DNA from: Bacillota bacterium
Lineage (GTDB): Bacteria; Bacillota; Clostridia; Christensenellales; Aristaeellaceae
Direction: 5' to 3'
Length of the DNA stretch: 64,000 bases
Assembly (NCBI GenBank): GCA_023404345.1
Contig: JAEYCB010000066.1
Span: forward strand, 19,571-83,570
This document shows, piece after piece, positions 17,179-24,871 of the stretch. Position 1 is the stretch's first letter; each line of letters starts with the position of its first letter. Under the pieces are notes generated by a model that saw only the letters and a program-made list of their open reading frames with translations, was not told where the DNA came from and did not search any database. A program made the translations under genes and the position numbers.

Positions 17179-17898
17179 ATGCAGACAAACAATGCGAAGC
17201 TTGAAATTTCCAACCTGAATGCCTATTACGGAAAAGCGCTGGTGCTCAGCAATATCGGCATTACGGTGGAGCCCGGCGAGCGCGTGGCCATTCTGGGCCG
17301 CAACGGCATGGGCAAGACCACGCTGCTCAAGTCCATCATGGGTCTGGATAAGGTTCGTGTCGAAGGCAGTATCCGCTACGGCGGTAAGGAAATGATCAAA
17401 ATGCCCACCTACGGCGTGGCACGTCAGGGCATTGGTTATGTGCCGCAGGGCTGGCAGCTGTTCCGTTCCCTGTCCGTGGAAGAACATCTGGTGATGGCCT
17501 ACCGCAAGGGTGAACCCGGCAATGAGTGGACGCCTGAGCGTGTGCTGGATACCTTCCCGGAAATCGCGCGTCGCCGCAAGATTGGCGGCACGCGTCTCAG
17601 CGGCGGAGAGCAGCAGATCCTCGCCATCGGCCGCGCACTGGTTACCAACAGCAACCTGCTACTGATGGATGAGCCCAGCGAGGGCGTATCCACCATGGTG
17701 CTGGAACGCGTGCGCGAGATCTGCGAAGAACTGTCTGCAAACGGCAAGAGCATCCTGCTGGTGGAGCAGAACCTGTCGCTGGCGCTGAAGATTGCGCAGC
17801 GCATCTACATTCTGGTCAATGGCAGTATCGTGTACAGTGCCTCCAGCGAGGAGTTCCGTGAGGATCACGGGCGTCAGGCCATGTATCTGGGCATCTGA
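17179..17898 (+). CDS. LivF-type ABC transporter ATP-binding protein
   Basis: A 239-residue second ATPase subunit. Walker A is GRNGMGKTTLLKS (about residues 40-52), the signature is LSGGEQQILAIGRAL, Walker B is LLLMDEPSEG and the switch His is replaced by Gln in LLVEQNLSLAL, as usual in LivF proteins. The ATG at 17179 follows an AGGAAGG ribosome site. It is the last gene of the operon that starts at 10994. Confidence 0.93.
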   Translation: MQTNNAKLEISNLNAYYGKALVLSNIGITVEPGERVAILGRNGMGKTTLLKSIMGLDKVRVEGSIRYGGKEMIKMPTYGVARQGIGYVPQGWQLFRSLSVEEHLVMAYRKGEPGNEWTPERVLDTFPEIARRRKIGGTRLSGGEQQILAIGRALVTNSNLLLMDEPSEGVSTMVLERVREICEELSANGKSILLVEQNLSLALKIAQRIYILVNGSIVYSASSEEFREDHGRQAMYLGI

Positions 17899-17933
17899 GG
17901 CAAAGTCCCAGCGAACAAATCAATCACAAAGAA

Positions 17934-17971
17934 CCCCCTGCTGCAAAATAAGACTGTGACAGGGGGATTTT
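17934..17971 (+). terminator. Terminator of the Tm-1-like/ABC operon
   Basis: CCCCCTG (17934-17940) and CAGGGGG (17960-17966) form a stem around a 19-nt loop, followed by ATTTTG. Confidence 0.65.
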
Positions 17972-18011
17972 GCATGGCAAGAATAATGCAAAGGCAGAGA
18001 GAAAAAATCCT

Positions 18012-18046
18012 ACATAGAGGAAGAGAAACCTTCCTCTACACAATAG
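18012..18046. repeat. Left boundary repeat of the island
   Basis: TAGAGGAAG (18015-18023) and CTTCCTCTA (18030-18038) form a hairpin, followed by CACAATAG. It matches the right copy at 24872-24906 at about 30 of 35 positions with one 1-nt gap. Confidence 0.7.
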
Positions 18047-18049
18047 AGC

Positions 18050-18226
18050 ATTCCGTCGCTCCATGCGTTATGTAACGGCTTCGGCATTACACTCGCTCAA
18101 TTCTTTGCCGAAGGGGAAATGGTAGAACTGACACCGGAACCGAAAGTGTTCTTTACTCGTTGGGCAGCGCTCTCTATCGAGCAGAAAGAGATGCTGATGA
18201 ATCTGGTAAGTTCGATGATTCGATGA
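18050..18226 (+). pseudogene. XRE-family regulator, 5'-truncated remnant
   Basis: A frame without a start codon encodes the C-terminal half of an XRE HTH regulator. It reads LHALCNGFGITLAQFFAEGE (end of the HTH domain) and then VELTPEPKVFFTRWAALS, a pattern I recognise from regulators in clostridial integrative elements. The N-terminal half, including the recognition helix, is missing. The break lies at the left boundary repeat, so the deletion and the repeat are probably linked. Confidence 0.65.
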
Positions 18227-18243
18227 AATGATTGTTTTTCGTT

Positions 18244-19050
18244 TCAAAAAGAAAAGGGCGCGAACACTATTGTAGTCCATTTTGGATCCTCCTTTTGTTT
18301 TTTGTAGCGGTCGGCAAACCCTCTACATTCTAACAATCGGAGGTTTTTATTTCCATAGCTAAAGCTTTTTCGTCCACCAGCAGAGCTGGTGGTTTTCTTT
18401 TCTACAACAAAGCCCTGCGTGAATCCAGCTTCACGCAGGGCACTATTGATAGCATCAGCGGCGGCAACTCGCCAGCGTTCCACATTACCGCGGTCATCCC
18501 AATCAGTTGTGTTTCTCTTTCGTGTTTTCCATCGTCCTTTTTGTCTGGCGGGAATACGGTTGCCGTCAACATCCAGGACATATTCCAATCTGCTCTTGTC
18601 ACCATACTTGCCATCTTCCGTCAATGGGCGCATGGTCAGCAGGATATGCACGTGCGGGTTGCCGTCATTTTTGTCATGAAAAGCGACATCGGCGCACATC
18701 CCTTTGTTCACGAAGTTTTCCTGCACATATTTCCGTAGAAGCGCAATGTTCTGTTCATGGTTCAGCTCAGCAGGCAACGATACTTCAATCGACCGGGCGA
18801 GCTGTGCATTGGCCTTGGTTTCGTTCCATTCAATGCTGTTCCAGAGCAGATTACGGTCTGTATATTCCGGTGGAGCATGGGAGGGCAGCATGACCTCGGT
18901 GTAGATGACATGCCGTTTCCGGGTGTAGTCGTGGGTGACGCCATCCCATGTGTTCTCCATTTTCGTTCCGCTGATATAGGCGGAGGCAGCAACAGCGGAG
19001 CGGCCTTTGTTTCGGGATATTATTTTGGTATGGCTATGAAAGAAGTCCAT
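18244..19050 (-). CDS. MobA/MobL (MobQ) family relaxase, short
   Basis: A 268-residue relaxase domain that would nick and covalently bind the transferred strand at oriT. It begins with MDFFHSHTKIISRNKGRSAV, then AASAYISG (typical entry), and has the metal-binding motif in NPHVHILLTMRPL (about residues 130-142). Family members usually run to 400-700 residues. Here homology stops after REAGFTQGFV (about residue 212) and the tail rich in Lys and Arg is unlike the family, so it is probably 3'-truncated and fused to unrelated sequence. GGAGG precedes the ATG. The likely oriT lies upstream. Confidence 0.8.
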   Translation of the reverse strand: MDFFHSHTKIISRNKGRSAVAASAYISGTKMENTWDGVTHDYTRKRHVIYTEVMLPSHAPPEYTDRNLLWNSIEWNETKANAQLARSIEVSLPAELNHEQNIALLRKYVQENFVNKGMCADVAFHDKNDGNPHVHILLTMRPLTEDGKYGDKSRLEYVLDVDGNRIPARQKGRWKTRKRNTTDWDDRGNVERWRVAAADAINSALREAGFTQGFVVEKKTTSSAGGRKSFSYGNKNLRLLECRGFADRYKKQKEDPKWTTIVFAPFSF

Positions 19051-19151
19051 TTGTTCCTCCTGTTATCAGCTCCCTGTGGGAGCATCGTTCATGGGGTATG
19101 GGGCTTGCTCCATCGCAGCGAAGTCCGCAATATTGCCCCGCAGGGCGCACG

Positions 19152-19200
19152 ACATACGTTGGTCAAAAGACCAATGTATGTATCAGTGCCACTTCGTGGT
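19152..19200. other. Candidate oriT: inverted repeat upstream of relaxase
   Basis: ACATACGTTGGTC (19152-19164) and GACCAATGTATGT (19169-19181) form a 13-bp arm pair with one mismatch around AAAA, followed by a small CCAC-ttc-GTGG hairpin. It sits in the about 200-bp gap upstream of the relaxase gene, where MobQ-type oriT sites are usual. The nick site itself is not recognised. Confidence 0.5.
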
Positions 19201-19253
19201 TATGCTTGTCGGGGACGCCCCGAGGTTGTCCCGGAACGCCCCCCCTTGCGTGC

Positions 19254-19496
19254 TCATCGGCCAGCAGCAAGCTCCTGCATGAAGGCAGAGAACTGAGCGC
19301 TGTCCAGCTGGATGGTCTGCGGAAAGTATGCCTCCATGATGGCTCCGTGTTCGCAGAGCCGGTGAGTGCGCGCCTTCCGCTGCTTTTCTTTTTCTCGGTT
19401 GTCGGCGAGGATTCTGCGGTGCTTTTCCTGCAATACCTTCAGTTCATCCTCGTCCTTGGGCATATTGGCAATCAGTTCATCGATGTTGATCTTCAT
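19254..19496 (-). CDS. DUF3847 family protein
   Basis: An 80-residue charged protein that starts MKINIDELIANMPKDEDEL and continues with a Lys/Arg-rich helix (residues about 27-45, EKEKQRKARTHRLCEHGAIM) typical of DUF3847 proteins, which are encoded beside relaxase genes in Gram-positive mobile elements. The ATG at 19496 has GGAGG upstream. An upstream in-frame start would read into the TGCATCA repeats. The role is probably as an accessory to mobilization; no biochemical function is known. Confidence 0.7.
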   Translation of the reverse strand: MKINIDELIANMPKDEDELKVLQEKHRRILADNREKEKQRKARTHRLCEHGAIMEAYFPQTIQLDSAQFSAFMQELAAGR

Positions 19497-19509
19497 TCGG
19501 TTTCCTCCC

Positions 19510-19624
19510 TGATGCATCAGAGTGACGCGGATGTGCATCACTCTGATGCAGATGTCGTTGCTTTCGTTAATGGGTGTGCATCACTTTGATGCAGTTTTCG
19601 TGGAATATGCAGCATTTTGATGCA
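19510..19624. repeat. TGCATCA-type palindromic repeats (candidate parC/iterons)
   Basis: Four related 15-17-bp units: 19510-19526 (inverted), 19534-19550 (TGCATCACTCTGATGCA), 19577-19593 (TGCATCACTTTGATGCA) and 19608-19624 (TGCAGCATTTTGATGCA). The first two lie between the DUF3847 gene and the ParR-like gene; the others fall in the 3' end of the latter. The placement suggests a binding array for the ParR-like protein. Confidence 0.65.
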
Positions 19625-20040
19625 CCGACTGATCCACCGATGAAGTCAAAGTCCATGCAGCTTTCGCCGCAGTCGGGCATTGTGTCATCAGATTCCGGAT
19701 CGTTGGGAGCTGGGGTGACCTGCGGCAGTCCAGTGTTCGCCGGGGATACGTTCACAGAAGCTGGTACGATAGCACTAGACGAATACCCGGCAAGGAACGC
19801 TGGAAGTATCTGCTGGAGCCCGAGTGATACCGATTCTGTGACATCATGGACAATCTCGTTTTTCTCTGTGTGGGACAGATGCAGCTCTTCGGTTCCGTAG
19901 GCGTTGACGGCATCCGTAACCAACTGACTGAACGACTGATGCCGTTCTCTGCGCAGAGCGTTCAGCTTCTCCCATGCCTGTTTCTCAGCAGGGTGGTTCA
20001 GGTGAAACCGCACGGTAATGGCCTTTACGCACACGATCAT
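19567..20040 (-). CDS. ParR-like partition protein
   Basis: A 157-residue protein. The first about 50 residues (KAITVRFHLNHPAEKQAWEK, then LNALRRERHQSFSQLVTDAV) look like a ribbon-helix-helix DNA-binding domain. The rest is low in recognisable motifs, and the final about 20 residues are translated repeat DNA. Its start overlaps the stop of the ParM-like gene by 4 nt, the standard parM-parR arrangement of actin-type (type II) partition systems. The centromere would be the repeat array at its 3' end. The partner ATPase is broken, so partition is probably lost. Confidence 0.6.
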   Translation of the reverse strand: MIVCVKAITVRFHLNHPAEKQAWEKLNALRRERHQSFSQLVTDAVNAYGTEELHLSHTEKNEIVHDVTESVSLGLQQILPAFLAGYSSSAIVPASVNVSPANTGLPQVTPAPNDPESDDTMPDCGESCMDFDFIGGSVGASKCCIFHENCIKVMHTH

Positions 20041-21005
20041 TCACCGCCTTTCCGCGCCTTCCGCTCCCTGTGCCAGATGAAGCCCTGCGCCATATACTCA
20101 TATCCCTTGGCAGAAGCATGCAGATCATCCACAAAGATGATGGAACCGGGTTCATACTTGCCGAAGTTCTTCACCAGACAGCCACCGCCGCCCATCACAA
20201 TGAGCTTCATCAGGTGGGCATCGTAGCCGTGAACCCGCAAAGCGTCGAACAGTCCTGTCACATAGCCGCGCACGATGGCGGTCAGGTTATCCAGCAGCTC
20301 GCTGGAGAGATTTGCCGCGCCGGTGCGCAGGAATTGCTCAATGACATTCTCCGGCATATCCATGCCGTGTTTATCCATCATCTGCTTGCGGGCCGTCAGC
20401 ATGCACTGATTCACGCCCAGCACTTCCGTCCAGCAGTGCTGTTCAGAAGGTCTTCCATCCATCAGCCGCATGATGTTCATGGTACCGTTACCGATGTCCG
20501 CCATCATCACCATACCAGCAAACTGCCGGAAATCGTTGTACTTCTTGTCGTTGTCCATCATGGGCACCAGCACAGCGTAGCCTTGCGGGAATACGCTACA
20601 CTCATCAAAGTGAATGTTGTAGAGTACATCGTTGAAAATGAATTGAACGTCAGGATTACGCATCATATAGCGGCGATACTCCTCGCGCTGGCGGCCTGTC
20701 CATGTCGTAGGGAGTCCCAAAGCCAGTTACACACTAGCTTAGGTGATCTGCTCCATGCTCAATTCACTGGCGATGGATGCCAACGTCAGAATGTAGAAAT
20801 CCTCATCAGCTGTCTTGTCCGGGTTATACGCCTTGTGACCTTCGCCGATGCGATACCACATGCCGTTGTATTCAAGAATGGTGCCATCAAAAAAGGGCTT
20901 GGTGTCCATTGCTACCAGGCCCGTGGGGTAAATGGCGCGAGCAGTCTTCATGTTGCCGTAGCCAGCGTCCACACCGATGATGCATTGATTGTTGTGCTTT
21001 CTCAT
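20037..21005 (-). pseudogene. ParM/StbA-type actin-like ATPase, two in-frame stops
   Basis: The first part (21005-20742) encodes an actin-fold start, CIIGVDAGYGNMKTARAIYP (phosphate-1 loop), and ends at TAA at 20741-20739. A second TAA follows at 20729-20727. The same frame then continues to 20037 with ADIGNGTMNIMRLMDGRP (phosphate-2 loop) and LIVMGGGGCLVKNFGKY (adenosine motif). Together they make one typical ParM-like protein of about 320 residues with both nonsense codons in the same loop. ParM filaments segregate low-copy plasmids and elements. Two close stops argue against a single sequencing error. Confidence 0.8.
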
Positions 21006-21017
21006 AATTTATCTCTC

Positions 21018-21212
21018 TCATTTTTCAGTTTTATTGGTTGTATGAAGATTGCTTTCCTTGTCGGTGTCCATCTTCTCAGCTTCGTGACGGATCAGATGAA
21101 GCAGCCGGTCTTCGTAGGTGTTGGCCGTGTCGGGATTACCAAATGCGCTGATGGTGTATACTGTATGACCATATCGGCGGGTCATTTCCATCATGGGGTT
21201 GTTCTTTGTCAT
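21018..21212 (-). CDS. TnpW-like transposon-encoded small protein
   Basis: A 64-residue protein whose core MTRRYGHTVYTISAFGNPDT and LLHLIRHEAEK resembles TnpW proteins, which accompany clostridial conjugative and mobilizable elements. AGGAGG precedes the ATG at 21212. The function of TnpW is unknown. It lies just upstream of the ParM-like pseudogene on the same strand. Confidence 0.65.
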   Translation of the reverse strand: MTKNNPMMEMTRRYGHTVYTISAFGNPDTANTYEDRLLHLIRHEAEKMDTDKESNLHTTNKTEK

Positions 21213-21293
21213 TGTGCCTCCTGTAAAATTGGGTAAAGAAAACGACAGCGCTGGGTTTCCTCATACGCTGCCTACTGGTTGTTGGGTTATGAT

Positions 21294-22275
21294 TCATTTT
21301 TTGTACTCCATTCCTTCCACTGGGATAGGAAATTGTCCGATGTAATTCAGATGCATATCAACCTGCCGGGTACGCTGTCCCTTTGCCGGACGGATCGTCT
21401 TATAAACAACGAGCTTCTCCACAAAGGCGCGGATCATTTCATCTGTCAACTCCGTGCAGTCCCGATACTTGTGGGCAAGGGCAAGGTACTGGTCGGTTTG
21501 AGCAGAAGCGGCCTGTACATCATCCAACCGCGTTTGCTCTTTTGCCAGATTGACTTTCAGCGTAGCTTCCTCCTGTTCATATTGTGCCGCCAGCTTGTCA
21601 AAGCGTTCCTCGGGGATGTGCCCCAAAACGTAGTCCTCGTACAGCTTTTGCAGCAGGTGTTCCAGACGGGCGATGTGCTTTTCCTTCTCCCGGATTTGCT
21701 TTACCAGTTGCTTCCGGTCGTAGGGCTCATAGGTTTCCGCTTCCTGCGCCAGTCTGCGGCGAAAGCCTTCTTCATCCGCAACGGCGAAGCGATTGACCAT
21801 GCGAAGGGTATCCCGCACGATCTCCCGAACGACTGGAACACGGATGGAGTTGTGGGTACAGAGCCTTTGTGCATAGGCTGCAGACTTCTTATGCGTCCGA
21901 CAAACAAAGTCGCTGCATTCTTCTCCTCCCGCCACGCGATGTAAAAGCATCGGTACGCCGCATTCACCGCAGACCATTAGACCGCTCAGGATGCAGGGCG
22001 TGCCGGGTTTGTTTGACATTTCAGGGTGAATAATGCACTGTGCCGCCTGCCATGTTTCTGCGTCTACAATAGCCTCATGTGTATTGGTAAAGATAAGCTG
22101 TTCTTCCAGCGGAACCTTCATCTGTCTGCTTCGATACTCAGGATGACAGGTTTTGAAGTTCACAGTATTGCCCAGGTATTCCTGACGCTGTACAATTTTA
22201 TTGACCATTTTATGATCCCAATAATAAGGCTGGCTGTTGGCATACCAATAGGACAAACCCTGTTTGTTTTCGGAA
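21294..22275 (-). pseudogene. Large serine recombinase, N-terminal catalytic domain missing
   Basis: Family-like sequence begins abruptly near ENKQGLSYWY (about 22271) with the recombinase-domain pattern PYYWDHKMVNKIVQRQEYLG and NTVNFKTCHPEYRSRQ. A zinc ribbon follows (LMVCGECGVPM, then SDFVCRTHKK) and a long coiled coil (KQIREKEKHIARLEHLLQKL). The entire serine catalytic domain (about 150 residues with the nucleophilic Ser) is gone. The frame stays open upstream only as antisense to the gene at 22354. The enzyme would have excised the element, so its loss should freeze the island in place. Confidence 0.8.
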
Positions 22276-22353
22276 CTGTTTTTTGAAATGCAAAAGAAAA
22301 AATGCGCTATTGATATATTCCTTGTATAATGAATGTAATAAGGGGCTGTGCAT

Positions 22354-23211
22354 ATGATCCCGGAAGATGATTGGTACAACATATCGGATGAAAGAATGTC
22401 TGTAGAGAATGCCTTGCTCACCATGCCGCTATATGACGAAGACGGCAATGAGATTCCAGACGAAGAAATGCCGTGGAACAACATGTGCGTGGATATCAAT
22501 TCCGTTGATGATTCCGAAGATTGGTCAGCTGATGAAGAAACAGAAGAATCATTTCCGCTGTCCGCTCTTGACAAACACAGACGCAATGCCGATGATGTTC
22601 GTTCAGCAGCCGAGCGCAGAAAACGTATAGCCCAAAGCATCCGGGAAGAAGCCCTGAGACGTTTGGAATTATCTGCCCGAACTGTTTCTGAATTTCAGGC
22701 TCTGGTGGACTGCTATGATCGTGAAGAACAGAGCCGCATGCGCCGGGAACGCCGATATGAAGCCCTTCGGGGCGATGTGCCTTTGGAGAGCGGCGCAATC
22801 CCCGAATGCCATCTGTTTCCTCGCAGTCTGAGCCAGCCGAGCTTCCGGCAGATCTGTCGGGGCGAGTTTGATGATTATCTCTGTACCTGTCTGTTTGAGA
22901 TGCACGAGCTGACGGATCGAGCGCACCTGCGGGAGATTGTGATGAACCTGAAACTTGATCACAAGGAGATTCTGTTCTTTCTGGGCATCCGGCTGTATCC
23001 GACGAAAAAGCTCGCTGCGCTGCGTGGACAGACCGAGCGAAACATCCGCAAGGTGCGCGATACCGTAAGGAAACGCATCCACCGGAAACTGTTTGCGTCA
23101 TTGATGGAGCTGCAAAAAAACAGCGAGGAGCAGATCCATCTGGAACAGGATTTCCTGCGTACCTATACTCCGCCGAAAAGGAGGCGTTCTGCTGATGACG
23201 AATCTGTTTGA
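22354..23211 (+). CDS. Hypothetical cargo protein with sigma-like C-terminal HTH
   Basis: A 285-residue protein, not recognised as a named family. The N-terminal third is very acidic (EDGNEIPDEEM, DDSEDWSADEETEES). The C-terminal part (about residues 205-245) reads LKLDHKEILFFLGIRLYPTK followed by ALRGQTERNIRKVRDTVRKR, which resembles sigma-70 region 4 or another HTH. The ATG at 22354 is preceded by AAGGGG at a suitable distance; a GTG 6 nt earlier is too close to it. The stop overlaps the next gene's start by 17 nt. It occupies the place of the missing recombinase N-terminus, on the opposite strand. Confidence 0.65.
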   Translation: MIPEDDWYNISDERMSVENALLTMPLYDEDGNEIPDEEMPWNNMCVDINSVDDSEDWSADEETEESFPLSALDKHRRNADDVRSAAERRKRIAQSIREEALRRLELSARTVSEFQALVDCYDREEQSRMRRERRYEALRGDVPLESGAIPECHLFPRSLSQPSFRQICRGEFDDYLCTCLFEMHELTDRAHLREIVMNLKLDHKEILFFLGIRLYPTKKLAALRGQTERNIRKVRDTVRKRIHRKLFASLMELQKNSEEQIHLEQDFLRTYTPPKRRRSADDESV

Positions 23212-24079
23212 ACACACCAGCGCAGACTGGGCAAAGTATTCCGTATACGAGTGGCGCAAAGCCGCAGACGGCAGGGAGTATCTTCTGCCAACGGCTGATG
23301 CGGCCTTTTCTGTCTACAACCCCGTTGCTTTGGCTGACCAGCTGGTGCTGGATGCGGTCAATGCCGGTCTGCTGACGTTTCACCAGACGCCGGACGAGAA
23401 AAAGATCAGAGACGCCATTCACAGCTTTGTCAGCAACTATGGCCTGCTGGGGATGATGACCGCGCTTCCGACCACCTCCAAATTCGTGGAATATGAAAAG
23501 GTCTATCTGCTGAAAAATCAGTTCATCCGTGAGGAGAGCATGGAAACGCTGGATTACATGAAGCCCTTTTTCCCTTTTCAGATGCCGGATTTCCGCAAGA
23601 AGGGCGTTGAATCGGTCTGGAATGTGTCGGCCAGCGACCGGGCAGAGGCCTTGCTGGCGCTGAGGTTCCAGGACGAATCACAGGCGATGGCGATGTCTTT
23701 CATGCGCGGCTATGGCGAACCTCTGGACTGGCTGAAGGAAGTGTTTCGTGACTGGGCCTTTACCTTCCTGACGATTTCTATGTATTACCAGAAACGGGAT
23801 CTGCTGGATAAGAATACACGGGATCTGTATCGCAGCAGTGTGGCGTGTTTTGATGGAAACACGCCTACCTATCATCTGGATTTGCGCGACCACCCTGTGA
23901 TGATGTGGGATTTTCATTCGCTGATGCTGGCGGTGAAGTTCCTGTTCTCCGTCAGGCTGACCGATGAAAAGAATCCGATGAAAATGTGCAGGTATTGCTG
24001 CAGGGCGTTCTATGCCCAGCGGCAAGACGCCCAATATTGTTCTGCCGAGTGCAGGAACAAAGCAAACAAGAAGCCCTGA
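23195..24079 (+). CDS. Hypothetical protein with C-terminal zinc ribbon (DUF6076-like)
   Basis: A 294-residue protein. The C-terminus carries a Cys4 zinc-finger pattern, CRYCCRAFYAQRQDAQYCSA followed by ECRN (C-x2-C, C-x3-C), comparable to CGNR-type fingers and to DUF6076 proteins; the family name is tentative. The middle is mixed alpha with PFFPFQMPDF and a region rich in Trp and aromatic residues. It is translationally coupled to the upstream gene (overlap of 17 nt, own AAAGGAGG). The two are the only plus-strand genes in the island besides the XRE remnant and may act as a pair. Confidence 0.6.
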   Translation: MTNLFEHTSADWAKYSVYEWRKAADGREYLLPTADAAFSVYNPVALADQLVLDAVNAGLLTFHQTPDEKKIRDAIHSFVSNYGLLGMMTALPTTSKFVEYEKVYLLKNQFIREESMETLDYMKPFFPFQMPDFRKKGVESVWNVSASDRAEALLALRFQDESQAMAMSFMRGYGEPLDWLKEVFRDWAFTFLTISMYYQKRDLLDKNTRDLYRSSVACFDGNTPTYHLDLRDHPVMMWDFHSLMLAVKFLFSVRLTDEKNPMKMCRYCCRAFYAQRQDAQYCSAECRNKANKKP

Positions 24080-24083
24080 TGCG

Positions 24084-24383
24084 TCAGGCCGGCAGGAAAT
24101 CCAGAATGACCAGCATGAGGCTTGTCACCCTGTCCAGCAGCCAGCTGGCAATGTGAGGTGCAAGAGCGAAGAATACGCCCAATCCGACGGTCTGACAGAT
24201 CATGTTGCCAGGTGCGTCAGCGATTGATCCGGCAACGGAACCGATGAGAAATACGGTTGCCAGCAGATTGGTCACGATGGAGGATATGCCTACGAGAATG
24301 GAGCCAATCAGCTGAAATGCCAACAGCAGGGCGATAAGGGGCAGGGCGGCAATACGAAGGGGCAGCTTGAGCAGCTTCTTCAT
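24084..24383 (-). CDS. Small membrane protein, CD1845-like
   Basis: A 99-residue protein with three or four hydrophobic segments (about residues 12-32, 37-56, 66-84, 85-98). A start at 24383 has GGAGG 6 nt upstream. Small membrane proteins of this kind, some named CD1845 family, are common in Tn1549-like elements next to mobilization genes. The match is by general pattern only. It is convergent with the zinc-ribbon gene and downstream of tnpV on the same strand. Confidence 0.5.
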   Translation of the reverse strand: MKKLLKLPLRIAALPLIALLLAFQLIGSILVGISSIVTNLLATVFLIGSVAGSIADAPGNMICQTVGLGVFFALAPHIASWLLDRVTSLMLVILDFLPA

Positions 24384-24419
24384 ATGTGACCTCCAAAGCA
24401 TTTCTCGTGGTATGATGGT

Positions 24420-24770
24420 TCAGCCATATACCAGCTCGTCGAACAGAATTTCTTCGATCCGATGATGGATGCTGTTCATGCGGCGCGCCCATTCCATCTG
24501 ATCGGCAGCTTTCAGTCCCTCTGTGACTCCTTCGGAAACTTTCATCTGAGGAATCAGTAGTTCCACGCGTTCCTGACAGGCTTTGTCGATACTGTGCAGA
24601 TGTGTCATGAGTTTGCCGGAGAGCAGGAGATGGTTGAAGAAAAGAGGTTGCTCTTCGCGGAGGTAATGCAGGCGCATTCTGCCATACTTACCAAGTGTGC
24701 GCATATCCTCCGCAGGGATGCCGATGTTAGGAAGGAAGTAGTCTCCACAGCGTCGATAGGTAAGTTCCAT
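24420..24770 (-). CDS. tnpV: TnpV transposon-encoded protein
   Basis: A 116-residue protein that matches TnpV proteins of clostridial mobile elements: MELTYRRCGDYFLPNIGIP, LGKYGRMRLHYLRE, YNHLLLSGKL-like FNHLLLSGKLMTHLHSIDKA and VTEGLKAADQMEWARRMNSI in family order and at normal length. The start at 24770 is preceded by GAGG at 7 nt spacing; an upstream in-frame ATG lies in the adjacent hairpin region. The role of TnpV is unknown, but it is a reliable marker of these elements. Confidence 0.8.
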   Translation of the reverse strand: MELTYRRCGDYFLPNIGIPAEDMRTLGKYGRMRLHYLREEQPLFFNHLLLSGKLMTHLHSIDKACQERVELLIPQMKVSEGVTEGLKAADQMEWARRMNSIHHRIEEILFDELVYG

Positions 24771-24799
24771 GTGAATCCTCGCTTTCTGCTGCAACAAAA

Positions 24800-24845
24800 A
24801 AGCAGCTATGAACTTGAAGGTTTTCCCTTCAAGCCATAGCTGCTT
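24800..24845. other. Long bipartite hairpin at the right end of the island
   Basis: AAGCAGCTATG (24800-24810) pairs with CATAGCTGCTT (24835-24845), and within it CTTGAAGG (24813-24820) pairs with CCTTCAAG (24826-24833). On the plus strand it is followed by GAATTTTC. It could be a terminator or an end structure of the element. Confidence 0.6.
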
Positions 24846-24871
24846 GAATTTTCTTTATTTCCCGCCGCTCA

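Noticed and set aside
22276..22640. Upstream extension of the serine recombinase frame
   Set aside because: The extension is Ser-rich antisense of the acidic protein gene at 22354 and has no recombinase catalytic motif.
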